This document shows positions 32,412-47,122 of a DNA stretch of 64,000 nucleotides, piece after piece. The stretch is taken from contig NC_071330.1 in the NCBI RefSeq assembly GCF_010183535.1, forward strand, positions 682,001-746,000, read 5' to 3'. Below the pieces are notes generated by a model. The model did not search any database. It had not been told where the DNA came from and worked only from the letters and a program-made list of their open reading frames with translations. Both the position numbers and the translations under genes were made by a program. The stretch is from Caenorhabditis remanei (taxonomy: Eukaryota; Nematoda; Chromadorea; Rhabditida; Rhabditidae). Within the stretch, counting starts at the first letter, position 1. The number at the start of each line of letters is the position of its first letter.

Positions 32412-35400
32412 ATGGTGCGGGAAGTCATAAAGAAAAGAAATTATACTGTTTTTTGATACTTTTTATAAAATTTCTGATATATTCTAACCCGGGAGGATTC
32501 AATCCCGCGTCTACCGTGAGTAAACACAGCCCATAGGTAAGACTACTCGCAGCGTAACTGACCGAGTCTTACAGGATCCGACACAAGAAAGAACGGTGGG
32601 GGAAGTCATAAAGAAAAGAAATTATACTGTTTTTTGATACTTTTTATGAAATTTCTATTGTATTCTAACCCGGGAGAATTCAATCCCGCGTCTACCGTGA
32701 GTAAACACAGCCCATAGGTAAGACTACTCGCAGCGTAACTGACCGAGTCTTACAGGATCCGACACAAGAAAGAACGGTGCGGGAAGTCATAAAGAAAAGA
32801 AATTATACTGTTTTTTGATACTTTTTATGAAATTTCTATTGTATTCTAACCCGGGAGAATTCAATCCCGCGTCTACCGTGAGTAAACACAGCCCATAGGT
32901 AAGACTACTCGCAGCGTAACTGACCGAGTCTTACAGGATCCGACACAAGAAAGAACGGTGCGGGAAGTCATAAAGAAAAGAAATTATACTGTTTTTTGAT
33001 ACTTTTTATGAAATTTCTATTGTATTCTAACCCGGGAGAATTCAATCCCGCGTCTACCGTGAGTAAACACAGCCCATAGGTAAGACTACTCGCAGCGTAA
33101 CTGACCGAGTCTTACAGGATCCGACACAAGAAAGAACGGTGGGGGAAGTCATAAAGAAAAGAAATTATACTGTTTTTTGATATTTTAATGAAATTTCTGA
33201 TATATTCTAACCCGGGAGGATTCAATCCCGCGTCTACCGTGAGTAAACACAGCCCATAGGTAAGACTACTCGCAGCGTAACTGACCGAGTCTTACAGGAT
33301 CCGACACAAGAAAGAACGGTGGGGGAAGTCATAAAGAAAAGAAATTATACTGTTTTTTGATACTTTTTATGAAATTTCTATTGTATTCTAACCCGGGAGA
33401 ATTCAATCCCGCGTCTACCGTGAGTAAACACAGCCCATAGGTAAGACTACTCGCAGCGTAACTGACCGAGTCTTACAGGATCCGACACAAGAAAGAACGG
33501 TGCGGGAAGTCATAAAGAAAAGAAATTATACTGTTTTTTGATATTTTAATGAAATTTCTGATATATTCTAACCCGGGAGGATTCAATCCCGCGTCTACCG
33601 TGAGTAAACACAGCCCATAGGTAAGACTACTCGCAGCGTAACTGACCGAGTCTTACAGGATCCGACACAAGAAAGAACGGTGGGGGAAGTCATAAAGAAA
33701 AGAAATTATACTGTTTTTTGATACTTTTTATGAAATTTCTATTGTATTCTAACCCGGGAGAATTCAATCCCGCGTCTACCGTGAGTAAACACAGCCCATA
33801 GGTAAGACTACTCGCAGCGTAACTGACCGAGTCTTACAGGATCCGACACAAGAAAGAACGGTGCGGGAAGTCATAAAGAAAAGAAATTATACTGTTTTTT
33901 GATACTTTTTATAAAATTTCTGATATATTCTAACCCGGGAGGATTCAATCCCGCGTCTACTGTGAGTAAACACAGCCCATAGGTAAGACTACTCGCAGCG
34001 TAACTGACCGAGTCTTACAGGATCCGACACAAGAAAGAACGGTGGGGGAAGTCATAAAGAAAAGAAATTATACTGTTTTTTGATATTTTAATGAAATTTC
34101 TGATATATTCTAACCCGGGAGGATTCAATCCCGCGTCTACTGTGAGTAAACACAGCCCATAGGTAAGACTACTCGCAGCGTAACTGACCGAGTCTTACAG
34201 GATCCGACACAAGAAAGAACGGTGGGGGAAGTCATAAAGAAAAGAAATTATACTGTTTTTTGATATTTTAATGAAATTTCTGATATATTCTAACCCGGGA
34301 GGATTCAATCCCGCGTCTACTGTGAGTAAACACAGCCCATAGGTAAGACTACTCGCAGCGTAACTGACCGAGTCTTACAGGATCCGACACAAGAAAGAAC
34401 GGTGGGGGAAGTCATAAAGAAAAGAAATTATACTGTTTTTTGATATTTTAATGAAATTTCTGATATATTCTAACCCGGGAGGATTCAATCCCGCGTCTAC
34501 CGTGAGTAAACATAGCCCATAGGTAAGACTACTCGCAGCGTAACTGACCGAGTCTTACAGGATCCGACACAAGAAAGAACGGTGGGGGAAGTCATAAAGA
34601 AAAGAAATTATACTGTTTTTTGATATTTTAATGAAATTTCTGATATATTCTAACCCGGGAGGATTCAATCCCGCGTCTACTGTGAGTAAACACAGCCCAT
34701 AGGTAAGACTACTCGCAGCGTAACTGACCGAGTCTTACAGGATCCGACACAAGAAAGAACGGTGCGGGAAGTCATAAAGAAAAGAAATTATACTGTTTTT
34801 TGATATTTTAATGAAATTTCTGATATATTCTAACCCGGGAGGATTCAATCCCGCGTCTACCGTGAGTAAACATAGCCCATAGGTAAGACTACTCGCAGCG
34901 TAACTGACCGAGTCTTACAGGATCCGACACAAGAAAGAACGGTGGGGGAAGTCATAAAGAAAAGAAATTATACTGTTTTTTGATACTTTTTATGAAATTT
35001 CTATTGTATTCTAACCCGGGAGAATTCAATCCCGCGTCTACCGTGAGTAAACACAGCCCATAGGTAAGACTACTCGCAGCGTAACTGACCGAGTCTTACA
35101 GGATCCGACACAAGAAAGAACGGTGCGGGAAGTCATAAAGAAAAGAAATTATACTGTTTTTTGATACTTTTTATAAAATTTCTGATATATTCTAACCCGG
35201 GAGGATTCAATCCCGCGTCTACTGTGAGTAAACACAGCCCATAGGTAAGACTACTCGCAGCGTAACTGACCGAGTCTTACAGGATCCGACACAAGAAAGA
35301 ACGGTGGGGGAAGTCATAAAGAAAAGAAATTATACTGTTTTTTGATATTTTAATGAAATTTCTGATATATTCTAACCCGGGAGGATTCAATCCCGCGTCT

Positions 35401-38400
35401 ACTGTGAGTAAACACAGCCCATAGGTAAGACTACTCGCAGCGTAACTGACCGAGTCTTACAGGATCCGACACAAGAAAGAACGGTGGGGGAAGTCATAAA
35501 GAAAAGAAATTATACTGTTTTTTGATATTTTAATGAAATTTCTGATATATTCTAACCCGGGAGGATTCAATCCCGCGTCTACTGTGAGTAAACACAGCCC
35601 ATAGGTAAGACTACTCGCAGCGTAACTGACCGAGTCTTACAGGATCCGACACAAGAAAGAACGGTGGGGGAAGTCATAAAGAAAAGAAATTATACTGTTT
35701 TTTGATATTTTAATGAAATTTCTGATATATTCTAACCCGGGAGGATTCAATCCCGCGTCTACCGTGAGTAAACATAGCCCATAGGTAAGACTACTCGCAG
35801 CGTAACTGACCGAGTCTTACAGGATCCGACACAAGAAAGAACGGTGGGGGAAGTCATAAAGAAAAGAAATTATACTGTTTTTTGATATTTTAATGAAATT
35901 TCTGATATATTCTAACCCGGGAGGATTCAATCCCGCGTCTACTGTGAGTAAACACAGCCCATAGGTAAGACTACTCGCAGCGTAACTGACCGAGTCTTAC
36001 AGGATCCGACACAAGAAAGAACGGTGCGGGAAGTCATAAAGAAAAGAAATTATACTGTTTTTTGATATTTTAATGAAATTTCTGATATATTCTAACCCGG
36101 GAGGATTCAATCCCGCGTCTACCGTGAGTAAACATAGCCCATAGGTAAGACTACTCGCAGCGTAACTGACCGAGTCTTACAGGATCCGACACAAGAAAGA
36201 ACGGTGGGGGAAGTCATAAAGAAAAGAAATTATACTGTTTTTTGATACTTTTTATAAAATTTCTGATATATTCTAACCCGGGAGGATTCAATCCCGCGTC
36301 TACTGTGAGTAAACACAGCCCATAGGTAAGACTACTCGCAGCGTAACTGACCGAGTCTTACAGGATCCGACACAAGAAAGAACGGTGGGGGAAGTCATAA
36401 AGAAAAGAAATTATACTGTTTTTTGATATTTTAATGAAATTTCTGATATATTCTAACCCGGGAGGATTCAATCCCGCGTCTACTGTGAGTAAACACAGCC
36501 CATAGGTAAGACTACTCGCAGCGTAACTGACCGAGTCTTACAGGATCCGACACAAGAAAGAACGGTGGGGGAAGTCATAAAGAAAAGAAATTATACTGTT
36601 TTTTGATATTTTAATGAAATTTCTGATATATTCTAACCCGGGAGGATTCAATCCCGCGTCTACTGTGAGTAAACACAGCCCATAGGTAAGACTACTCGCA
36701 GCGTAACTGACCGAGTCTTACAGGATCCGACACAAGAAAGAACGGTGGGGGAAGTCATAAAGAAAAGAAATTATACTGTTTTTTGATACTTTTTATAAAA
36801 TTTCTGATATATTCTAACCCGGGAGGATTCAATCCCGCGTCTACTGTGAGTAAACACAGCCCATAGGTAAGACTACTCGCAGCGTAACTGACCGAGTCTT
36901 ACAGGATCCGACACAAGAAAGAACGGTGGGGGAAGTCATAAAGAAAAGAAATTATACTGTTTTTTGATATTTTAATGAAATTTCTGATATGTTCTAACCC
37001 GGGAGGATTCAATCCCGCGTCTACCGTGAGTAAACACAGCCCATAGGTAAGACTACTCGCAGCGTAACTGACCGAGTCTTACAGGATCCGACACAAGAAA
37101 GAACGGTGGGGGAAGTCATAAAGAAAAGAAATTATACTGTTTTTTGATATTTTAATGAAATTTCTGATATATTCTAACCCGGGAGGATTCAATCCCGCGT
37201 CTACTGTGAGTAAACACAGCCCATAGGTAAGACTACTCGCAGCGTAACTGACCGAGTCTTACAGGATCCGACACAAGAAAGAACGGTGGGGGAAGTCATA
37301 AAGAAAAGAAATTATACTGTTTTTTGATACTTTTTATAAAATTTCTGATATATTCTAACCCGGGAGGATTCAATCCCGCGTCTACTGTGAGTAAACACAG
37401 CCCATAGGTAAGACTACTCGCAGCGTAACTGACCGAGTCTTACAGGATCCGACACAAGAAAGAACGGTGGGGGAAGTCATAAAGAAAAGAAATTATACTG
37501 TTTTTTGATATTTTAATGAAATTTCTGATATATTCTAACCCGGGAGGATTCAATCCCGCGTCTACTGTGAGTAAACACAGCCCATAGGTAAGACTACTCG
37601 CAGCGTAACTGACCGAGTCTTACAGGATCCGACACAAGAAAGAACGGTGGGGGAAGTCATAAAGAAAAGAAATTATACTGTTTTTTGATATTTTAATGAA
37701 ATTTCTGATATATTCTAACCCGGGAGGATTCAATCCCGCGTCTACTGTGAGTAAACACAGCCCATAGGTAAGACTACTCGCAGCGTAACTGACCGAGTCT
37801 TACAGGATCCGACACAAGAAAGAACGGTGGGGGAAGTCATAAAGAAAAGAAATTATACTGTTTTTTGATATTTTAATGAAATTTCTGATATATTCTAACC
37901 CGGGAGGATTCAATCCCGCGTCTACCGTGAGTAAACACAGCCCATAGGTAAGACTACTCGCAGCGTAACTGACCGAGTCTTACAGGATCCGACACAAGAA
38001 AGAACGGTGGGGGAAGTCATAAAGAAAAGAAATTATACTGTTTTTTGATATTTTAATGAAATTTCTGATATATTCTAACCCGGGAGGATTCAATCCCGCG
38101 TCTACCGTGAGTAAACACAGCCCATAGGTAAGACTACTCGCAGCGTAACTGACCGAGTCTTACAGGATCCGACACAAGAAAGAACGGTGGGGGAAGTCAT
38201 AAAGAAAAGAAATTATACTGTTTTTTGATATTTTAATGAAATTTCTGATATATTCTAACCCGGGAGGATTCAATCCCGCGTCTACTGTGAGTAAACACAG
38301 CCCATAGGTAAGACTACTCGCAGCGTAACTGACCGAGTCTTACAGGATCCGACACAAGAAAGAACGGTGGGGGAAGTCATAAAGAAAAGAAATTATACTG

Positions 38401-41400
38401 TTTTTTGATATTTTAATGAAATTTCTGATATATTCTAACCCGGGAGGATTCAATCCCGCGTCTACCGTGAGTAAACACAGCCCATAGGTAAGACTACTCG
38501 CAGCGTAACTGACCGAGTCTTACAGGATCCGACACAAGAAAGAACGGTGGGGGAAGTCATAAAGAAAAGAAATTATACTGTTTTTTGATACTTTTTATAA
38601 AATTTCTGATATATTCTAACCCGGGAGGATTCAATCCCGCGTCTACCGTGAGTAAACACAGCCCATAGGTAAGACTACTCGCAGCGTAACTGACCGAGTC
38701 TTACAGGATCCGACACAAGAAAGAACGGTGCGGGAAGTCATAAAGAAAAGAAATTATACTGTTTTTTGATACTTTTTATAAAATTTCTGATATATTCTAA
38801 CCCGGGAGGATTCAATCCCGCGTCTACTGTGAGTAAACACAGCCCATAGGTAAGACTACTCGCAGCGTAACTGACCGAGTCTTACAGGATCCGACACAAG
38901 AAAGAACGGTGGGGGAAGTCATAAAGAAAAGAAATTATACTGTTTTTTGATATTTTAATGAAATTTCTGATATATTCTAACCCGGGAGGATTCAATCCCG
39001 CGTCTACCGTGAGTAAACACAGCCCATAGGTAAGACTACTCGCAGCGTAACTGACCGAGTCTTACAGGATCCGACACAAGAAAGAACGGTGCGGGAAGTC
39101 ATAAAGAAAAGAAATTATACTGTTTTTTGATACTTTTTATGAAATTTCTATTGTATTCTAACCCGGGAGAATTCAATCCCGCGTCTACCGTGAGTAAACA
39201 CAGCCCATAGGTAAGACTACTCGCAGCGTAACTGACCGAGTCTTACAGGATCCGACACAAGAAAGAACGGTGGGGGAAGTCATAAAGAAAAGAAATTATA
39301 CTGTTTTTTGATATTTTAATGAAATTTCTGATATATTCTAACCCGGGAGGATTCAATCCCGCGTCTACCGTGAGTAAACATAGCCCATAGGTAAGACTAC
39401 TCGCAGCGTAACTGACCGAGTCTTACAGGATCCGACACAAGAAAGAACGGTGGGGGAAGTCATAAAGAAAAGAAATTATACTGTTTTTTGATATTTTAAT
39501 GAAATTTCTGATATATTCTAACCCGGGAGGATTCAATCCCGCGTCTACCGTGAGTAAACACAGCCCATAGGTAAGACTACTCGCAGCGTAACTGACCGAG
39601 TCTTACAGGATCCGACACAAGAAAGAACGGTGGGGGAAGTCATAAAGAAAAGAAATTATACTGTTTTTTGATATTTTAATGAAATTTCTGATATGTTCTA
39701 ACCCGGGAGGATTCAATCCCGCGTCTACCGTGAGTAAACACAGCCCATAGGTAAGACTACTCGCAGCGTAACTGACCGAGTCTTACAGGATCCGACACAA
39801 GAAAGAACGGTGGGGGAAGTCATAAAGAAAAGAAATTATACTGTTTTTTGATATTTTAATGAAATTTCTGATATATTCTAACCCGGGAGGATTCAATCCC
39901 GCGTCTACTGTGAGTAAACACAGCCCATAGGTAAGACTACTCGCAGCGTAACTGACCGAGTCTTACAGGATCCGACACAAGAAAGAACGGTGGGGGAAGT
40001 CATAAAGAAAAGAAATTATACTGTTTTTTGATATTTTAATGAAATTTCTGATATGTTCTAACCCGGGAGGATTCAATCCCGCGTCTACCGTGAGTAAACA
40101 CAGCCCATAGGTAAGACTACTCGCAGCGTAACTGACCGAGTCTTACAGGATCCGACACAAGAAAGAACGGTGGGGGAAGTCATAAAGAAAAGAAATTATA
40201 CTGTTTTTTGATATTTTAATGAAATTTCTGATATATTCTAACCCGGGAGGATTCAATCCCGCGTCTACTGTGAGTAAACACAGCCCATAGGTAAGACTAC
40301 TCGCAGCGTAACTGACCGAGTCTTACAGGATCCGACACAAGAAAGAACGGTGGGGGAAGTCATAAAGAAAAGAAATTATACTGTTTTTTGATATTTTAAT
40401 GAAATTTCTGATATATTCTAACCCGGGAGGATTCAATCCCGCGTCTACCGTGAGTAAACACAGCCCATAGGTAAGACTACTCGCAGCGTAACTGACCGAG
40501 TCTTACAGGATCCGACACAAGAAAGAACGGTGGGGGAAGTCATAAAGAAAAGAAATTATACTGTTTTTTGATATTTTAATGAAATTTCTGATATATTCTA
40601 ACCCGGGAGGATTCAATCCCGCGTCTACTGTGAGTAAACACAGCCCATAGGTAAGACTACTCGCAGCGTAACTGACCGAGTCTTACAGGATCCGACACAA
40701 GAAAGAACGGTGGGGGAAGTCATAAAGAAAAGAAATTATACTGTTTTTTGATACTTTTTATAAAATTTCTGATATATTCTAACCCGGGAGGATTCAATCC
40801 CGCGTCTACCGTGAGTAAACACAGCCCATAGGTAAGACTACTCGCAGCGTAACTGACCGAGTCTTACAGGATCCGACACAAGAAAGAACGGTGCGGGAAG
40901 TCATAAAGAAAAGAAATTATACTGTTTTTTGATACTTTTTATAAAATTTCTGATATATTCTAACCCGGGAGGATTCAATCCCGCGTCTACCGTGAGTAAA
41001 CACAGCCCATAGGTAAGACTACTCGCAGCGTAACTGACCGAGTCTTACAGGATCCGACACAAGAAAGAACGGTGGGGGAAGTCATAAAGAAAAGAAATTA
41101 TACTGTTTTTTGATATTTTAATGAAATTTCTGATATATTCTAACCCGGGAGGATTCAATCCCGCGTCTACCGTGAGTAAACACAGCCCATAGGTAAGACT
41201 ACTCGCAGCGTAACTGACCGAGTCTTACAGGATCCGACACAAGAAAGAACGGTGGGGGAAGTCATAAAGAAAAGAAATTATACTGTTTTTTGATATTTTA
41301 ATGAAATTTCTGATATATTCTAACCCGGGAGGATTCAATCCCGCGTCTACTGTGAGTAAACACAGCCCATAGGTAAGACTACTCGCAGCGTAACTGACCG

Positions 41401-44400
41401 AGTCTTACAGGATCCGACACAAGAAAGAACGGTGGGGGAAGTCATAAAGAAAAGAAATTATACTGTTTTTTGATACTTTTATAAAATTTCTGATATATTC
41501 TAACCCGGGAGGATTCAATCCCGCGTCTACCGTGAGTAAACACAGCCCATAGGTAAGACTACTCGCAGCGTAACTGACCGAGTCTTACAGGATCCGACAC
41601 AAGAAAGAACGGTGCGGGAAGTCATAAAGAAAAGAAATTATACTGTTTTTTGATACTTTTATAAAATTTCTGATATATTCTAACCCGGGAGGATTCAATC
41701 CCGCGTCTACTGTGAGTAAACACAGCCCATAGGTAAGACTACTCGCAGCGTAACTGACCGAGTCTTACAGGATCCGACACAAGAAAGAACGGTGGGGGAA
41801 GTCATAAAGAAAAGAAATTATACTGTTTTTTGATATTTTAATGAAATTTCTGATATATTCTAACCCGGGAGGATTCAATCCCGCGTCTACCGTGAGTAAA
41901 CACAGCCCATAGGTAAGACTACTCGCAGCGTAACTGACCGAGTCTTACAGGATCCGACACAAGAAAGAACGGTGCGGGAAGTCATAAAGAAAAGAAATTA
42001 TACTGTTTTTTGATACTTTTTATGAAATTTCTATTGTATTCTAACCCGGGAGATTCAATCCCGCGTCTACCGTGAGTAAACACAGCCCATAGGTAAGACT
42101 ACTCGCAGCGTAACTGACCGAGTCTTACAGGATCCGACACAAGAAAGAACGGTGGGGGAAGTCATAAAGAAAAGAAATTATACTGTTTTTTGATATTTTA
42201 ATGAAATTTCTGATATATTCTAACCCGGGAGGATTCAATCCCGCGTCTACCGTGAGTAAACATAGCCCATAGGTAAGACTACTCGCAGCGTAACTGACCG
42301 AGTCTTACAGGATCCGACACAAGAAAGAACGGTGGGGGAAGTCATAAAGAAAAGAAATTATACTGTTTTTTGATATTTTAATGAAATTTCTGATATATTC
42401 TAACCCGGGAGGATTCAATCCCGCGTCTACCGTGAGTAAACACAGCCCATAGGTAAGACTACTCGCAGCGTAACTGACCGAGTCTTACAGGATCCGACAC
42501 AAGAAAGAACGGTGGGGGAAGTCATAAAGAAAAGAAATTATACTGTTTTTTGATATTTTAATGAAATTTCTGATATGTTCTAACCCGGGAGGATTCAATC
42601 CCGCGTCTACCGTGAGTAAACACAGCCCATAGGTAAGACTACTCGCAGCGTAACTGACCGAGTCTTACAGGATCCGACACAAGAAAGAACGGTGGGGGAA
42701 GTCATAAAGAAAAGAAATTATACTGTTTTTTGATATTTTAATGAAATTTCTGATATATTCTAACCCGGGAGGATTCAATCCCGCGTCTACTGTGAGTAAA
42801 CACAGCCCATAGGTAAGACTACTCGCAGCGTAACTGACCGAGTCTTACAGGATCCGACACAAGAAAGAACGGTGGGGGAAGTCATAAAGAAAAGAAATTA
42901 TACTGTTTTTTGATATTTTAATGAAATTTCTGATATGTTCTAACCCGGGAGGATTCAATCCCGCGTCTACCGTGAGTAAACACAGCCCATAGGTAAGACT
43001 ACTCGCAGCGTAACTGACCGAGTCTTACAGGATCCGACACAAGAAAGAACGGTGGGGGAAGTCATAAAGAAAAGAAATTATACTGTTTTTTGATATTTTA
43101 ATGAAATTTCTGATATATTCTAACCCGGGAGGATTCAATCCCGCGTCTACTGTGAGTAAACACAGCCCATAGGTAAGACTACTCGCAGCGTAACTGACCG
43201 AGTCTTACAGGATCCGACACAAGAAAGAACGGTGGGGGAAGTCATAAAGAAAAGAAATTATACTGTTTTTTGATATTTTAATGAAATTTCTGATATATTC
43301 TAACCCGGGAGGATTCAATCCCGCGTCTACCGTGAGTAAACACAGCCCATAGGTAAGACTACTCGCAGCGTAACTGACCGAGTCTTACAGGATCCGACAC
43401 AAGAAAGAACGGTGGGGGAAGTCATAAAGAAAAGAAATTATACTGTTTTTTGATATTTTAATGAAATTTCTGATATATTCTAACCCGGGAGGATTCAATC
43501 CCGCGTCTACTGTGAGTAAACACAGCCCATAGGTAAGACTACTCGCAGCGTAACTGACCGAGTCTTACAGGATCCGACACAAGAAAGAACGGTGGGGGAA
43601 GTCATAAAGAAAAGAAATTATACTGTTTTTTGATATTTTAATGAAATTTCTGATATATTCTAACCCGGGAGGATTCAATCCCGCGTCTACTGTGAGTAAA
43701 CACAGCCCATAGGTAAGACTACTCGCAGCGTAACTGACCGAGTCTTACAGGATCCGACACAAGAAAGAACGGTGGGGGAAGTCATAAAGAAAAGAAATTA
43801 TACTGTTTTTTGATATTTTAATGAAATTTCTGATATATTCTAACCCGGGAGGATTCAATCCCGCGTCTACCGTGAGTAAACACAGCCCATAGGTAAGACT
43901 ACTCGCAGCGTAACTGACCGAGTCTTACAGGATCCGACACAAGAAAGAACGGTGGGGGAAGTCATAAAGAAAAGAAATTATACTGTTTTTTGATATTTTA
44001 ATGAAATTTCTGATATATTCTAACCCGGGAGGATTCAATCCCGCGTCTACCGTGAGTAAACACAGCCCATAGGTAAGACTACTCGCAGCGTAACTGACCG
44101 AGTCTTACAGGATCCGACACAAGAAAGAACGGTGGGGGAAGTCATAAAGAAAAGAAATTATACTGTTTTTTGATATTTTAATGAAATTTCTGATATATTC
44201 TAACCCGGGAGGATTCAATCCCGCGTCTACTGTGAGTAAACACAGCCCATAGGTAAGACTACTCGCAGCGTAACTGACCGAGTCTTACAGGATCCGACAC
44301 AAGAAAGAACGGTGGGGGAAGTCATAAAGAAAAGAAATTATACTGTTTTTTGATATTTTAATGAAATTTCTGATATATTCTAACCCGGGAGGATTCAATC

Positions 44401-47100
44401 CCGCGTCTACCGTGAGTAAACACAGCCCATAGGTAAGACTACTCGCAGCGTAACTGACCGAGTCTTACAGGATCCGACACAAGAAAGAACGGTGGGGGAA
44501 GTCATAAAGAAAAGAAATTATACTGTTTTTTGATACTTTTTATAAAATTTCTGATATATTCTAACCCGGGAGGATTCAATCCCGCGTCTACCGTGAGTAA
44601 ACACAGCCCATAGGTAAGACTACTCGCAGCGTAACTGACCGAGTCTTACAGGATCCGACACAAGAAAGAACGGTGCGGGAAGTCATAAAGAAAAGAAATT
44701 ATACTGTTTTTTGATACTTTTTATAAAATTTCTGATATATTCTAACCCGGGAGGATTCAATCCCGCGTCTACTGTGAGTAAACACAGCCCATAGGTAAGA
44801 CTACTCGCAGCGTAACTGACCGAGTCTTACAGGATCCGACACAAGAAAGAACGGTGGGGGAAGTCATAAAGAAAAGAAATTATACTGTTTTTTGATATTT
44901 TAATGAAATTTCTGATATATTCTAACCCGGGAGGATTCAATCCCGCGTCTACCGTGAGTAAACACAGCCCATAGGTAAGACTACTCGCAGCGTAACTGAC
45001 CGAGTCTTACAGGATCCGACACAAGAAAGAACGGTGCGGGAAGTCATAAAGAAAAGAAATTATACTGTTTTTTGATACTTTTTATGAAATTTCTATTGTA
45101 TTCTAACCCGGGAGAATTCAATCCCGCGTCTACCGTGAGTAAACACAGCCCATAGGTAAGACTACTCGCAGCGTAACTGACCGAGTCTTACAGGATCCGA
45201 CACAAGAAAGAACGGTGGGGGAAGTCATAAAGAAAAGAAATTATACTGTTTTTTGATACTTTTTATAAAATTTCTGATATATTCTAACCCGGGAGGATTC
45301 AATCCCGCGTCTACCGTGAGTAAACACAGCCCATAGGTAAGACTACTCGCAGCGTAACTGACCGAGTCTTACAGGATCCGACACAAGAAAGAACGGTGCG
45401 GGAAGTCATAAAGAAAAGAAATTATACTGTTTTTTGATACTTTTTATAAAATTTCTGATATATTCTAACCCGGGAGGATTCAATCCCGCGTCTACTGTGA
45501 GTAAACACAGCCCATAGGTAAGACTACTCGCAGCGTAACTGACCGAGTCTTACAGGATCCGACACAAGAAAGAACGGTGGGGGAAGTCATAAAGAAAAGA
45601 AATTATACTGTTTTTTGATATTTTAATGAAATTTCTGATATATTCTAACCCGGGAGGATTCAATCCCGCGTCTACCGTGAGTAAACACAGCCCATAGGTA
45701 AGACTACTCGCAGCGTAACTGACCGAGTCTTACAGGATCCGACACAAGAAAGAACGGTGGGGGAAGTCATAAAGAAAAGAAATTATACTGTTTTTTGATA
45801 CTTTTTATGAAATTTCTATTGTATTCTAACCCGGGAGAATTCAATCCCGCGTCTACCGTGAGTAAACACAGCCCATAGGTAAGACTACTCGCAGCGTAAC
45901 TGACCGAGTCTTACAGGATCCGACACAAGAAAGAACGGTGCGGGAAGTCATAAAGAAAAGAAATTATACTGTTTTTTGATACTTTTTATAAAATTTCTGA
46001 TATATTCTAACCCGGGAGGATTCAATCCCGCGTCTACTGTGAGTAAACACAGCCCATAGGTAAGACTACTCGCAGCGTAACTGACCGAGTCTTACAGGAT
46101 CCGACACAAGAAAGAACGGTGGGGGAAGTCATAAAGAAAAGAAATTATACTGTTTTTTGATACTTTTTATAAAATTTCTATTGTATTCTAACCCGGGAGA
46201 ATTCAATCCCGCGTCTACCGTGAGTAAACACAGCCCATAGGTAAGACTACTCGCAGCGTAACTGACCGAGTCTTACAGGATCCGACACAAGAAAGAACGG
46301 TGGGGGAAGTCATAAAGAAAAGAAATTATACTGTTTTTTGATACTTTTTATGAAATTTCTATTGTATTCTAACCCGGGAGAATTCAATCCCGCGTCTACC
46401 GTGAGTAAACACAGCCCATAGGTAAGACTACTCGCAGCGTAACTGACCGAGTCTTACAGGATCCGACACAAGAAAGAACGGTGGGGGAAGTCATAAAGAA
46501 AAGAAATTATACTGTTTTTTGATACTTTTTATAAAATTTCTGATATATTCTAACCCGGGAGGATTCAATCCCGCGTCTACCGTGAGTAAACACAGCCCAT
46601 AGGTAAGACTACTCGCAGCGTAACTGACCGAGTCTTACAGGATCCGACACAAGAAAGAACGGTGGGGGAAGTCATAAAGAAAAGAAATTATACTGTTTTT
46701 TGATACTTTTTATGAAATTTCTATTGTATTCTAACCCGGGAGGATTCAATCCCGCGTCTACTGTGAGTAAACACAGCCCATAGGTAAGACTACTCGCAGC
46801 GTAACTGACCGAGTCTTACAGGATCCGACACAAGAAAGAACGGTGGGGGAAGTCATAAAGAAAAGAAATTATACTGTTTTTTGATACTTTTTATAAAATT
46901 TCTGATATATTCTAACCCGGGAGGATTCAATCCCGCGTCTACCGTGAGTAAACACAGCCCATAGGTAAGACTACTCGCAGCGTAACTGACCGAGTCTTAC
47001 AGGATCCGACACAAGAAAGAACGGTGCGGGAAGTCATAAAGAAAAGTAAGAATTATGTTTTTTGATACTTTTATGAAATTTCTGATGTAATCTAGCCCGG
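32412..47100. repeat. Satellite array: about 81 tandem copies of a 180/181-bp unit
   Basis: Head-to-tail units, each with GGAAGTCATAAAGAAAAG, an AT-rich spacer, CCCGGGAGGATTCAATCCCG, GTGAGTAAACACAGCCCATA, GGTAAGACT, GCGTAACTGACCG, AGTCTTAC and AGGATCCGACACAAG. Copies differ at few sites. Three spacer types exist: TATTTTAATG (180 bp), TACTTTTTATA (181 bp) and TACTTTTTATG with ATTGTATTC and GAGAATTC. Other variable sites are GGTGCGG/GGTGGGG, CTACCG/CTACTG and AAACACAG/AAACATAG. GTAAGACT and AGTCTTAC form an inverted repeat in each unit, as do CGGGA and TCCCG. No open frame runs through the unit. High identity means recent homogenisation, and the true copy number may differ from the assembly. 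Confidence 0.97.
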
Positions 47101-47122
47101 GAGGAAGGACCCATCGTTACTC

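Noticed and set aside
32412..47100. Satellite as a 5S rRNA, spliced-leader RNA or CRISPR array
   Set aside because: The unit does not resemble 5S rRNA or nematode spliced-leader RNA. There are no alternating repeats and unique spacers; units are uniform throughout, and this is a eukaryotic genome.
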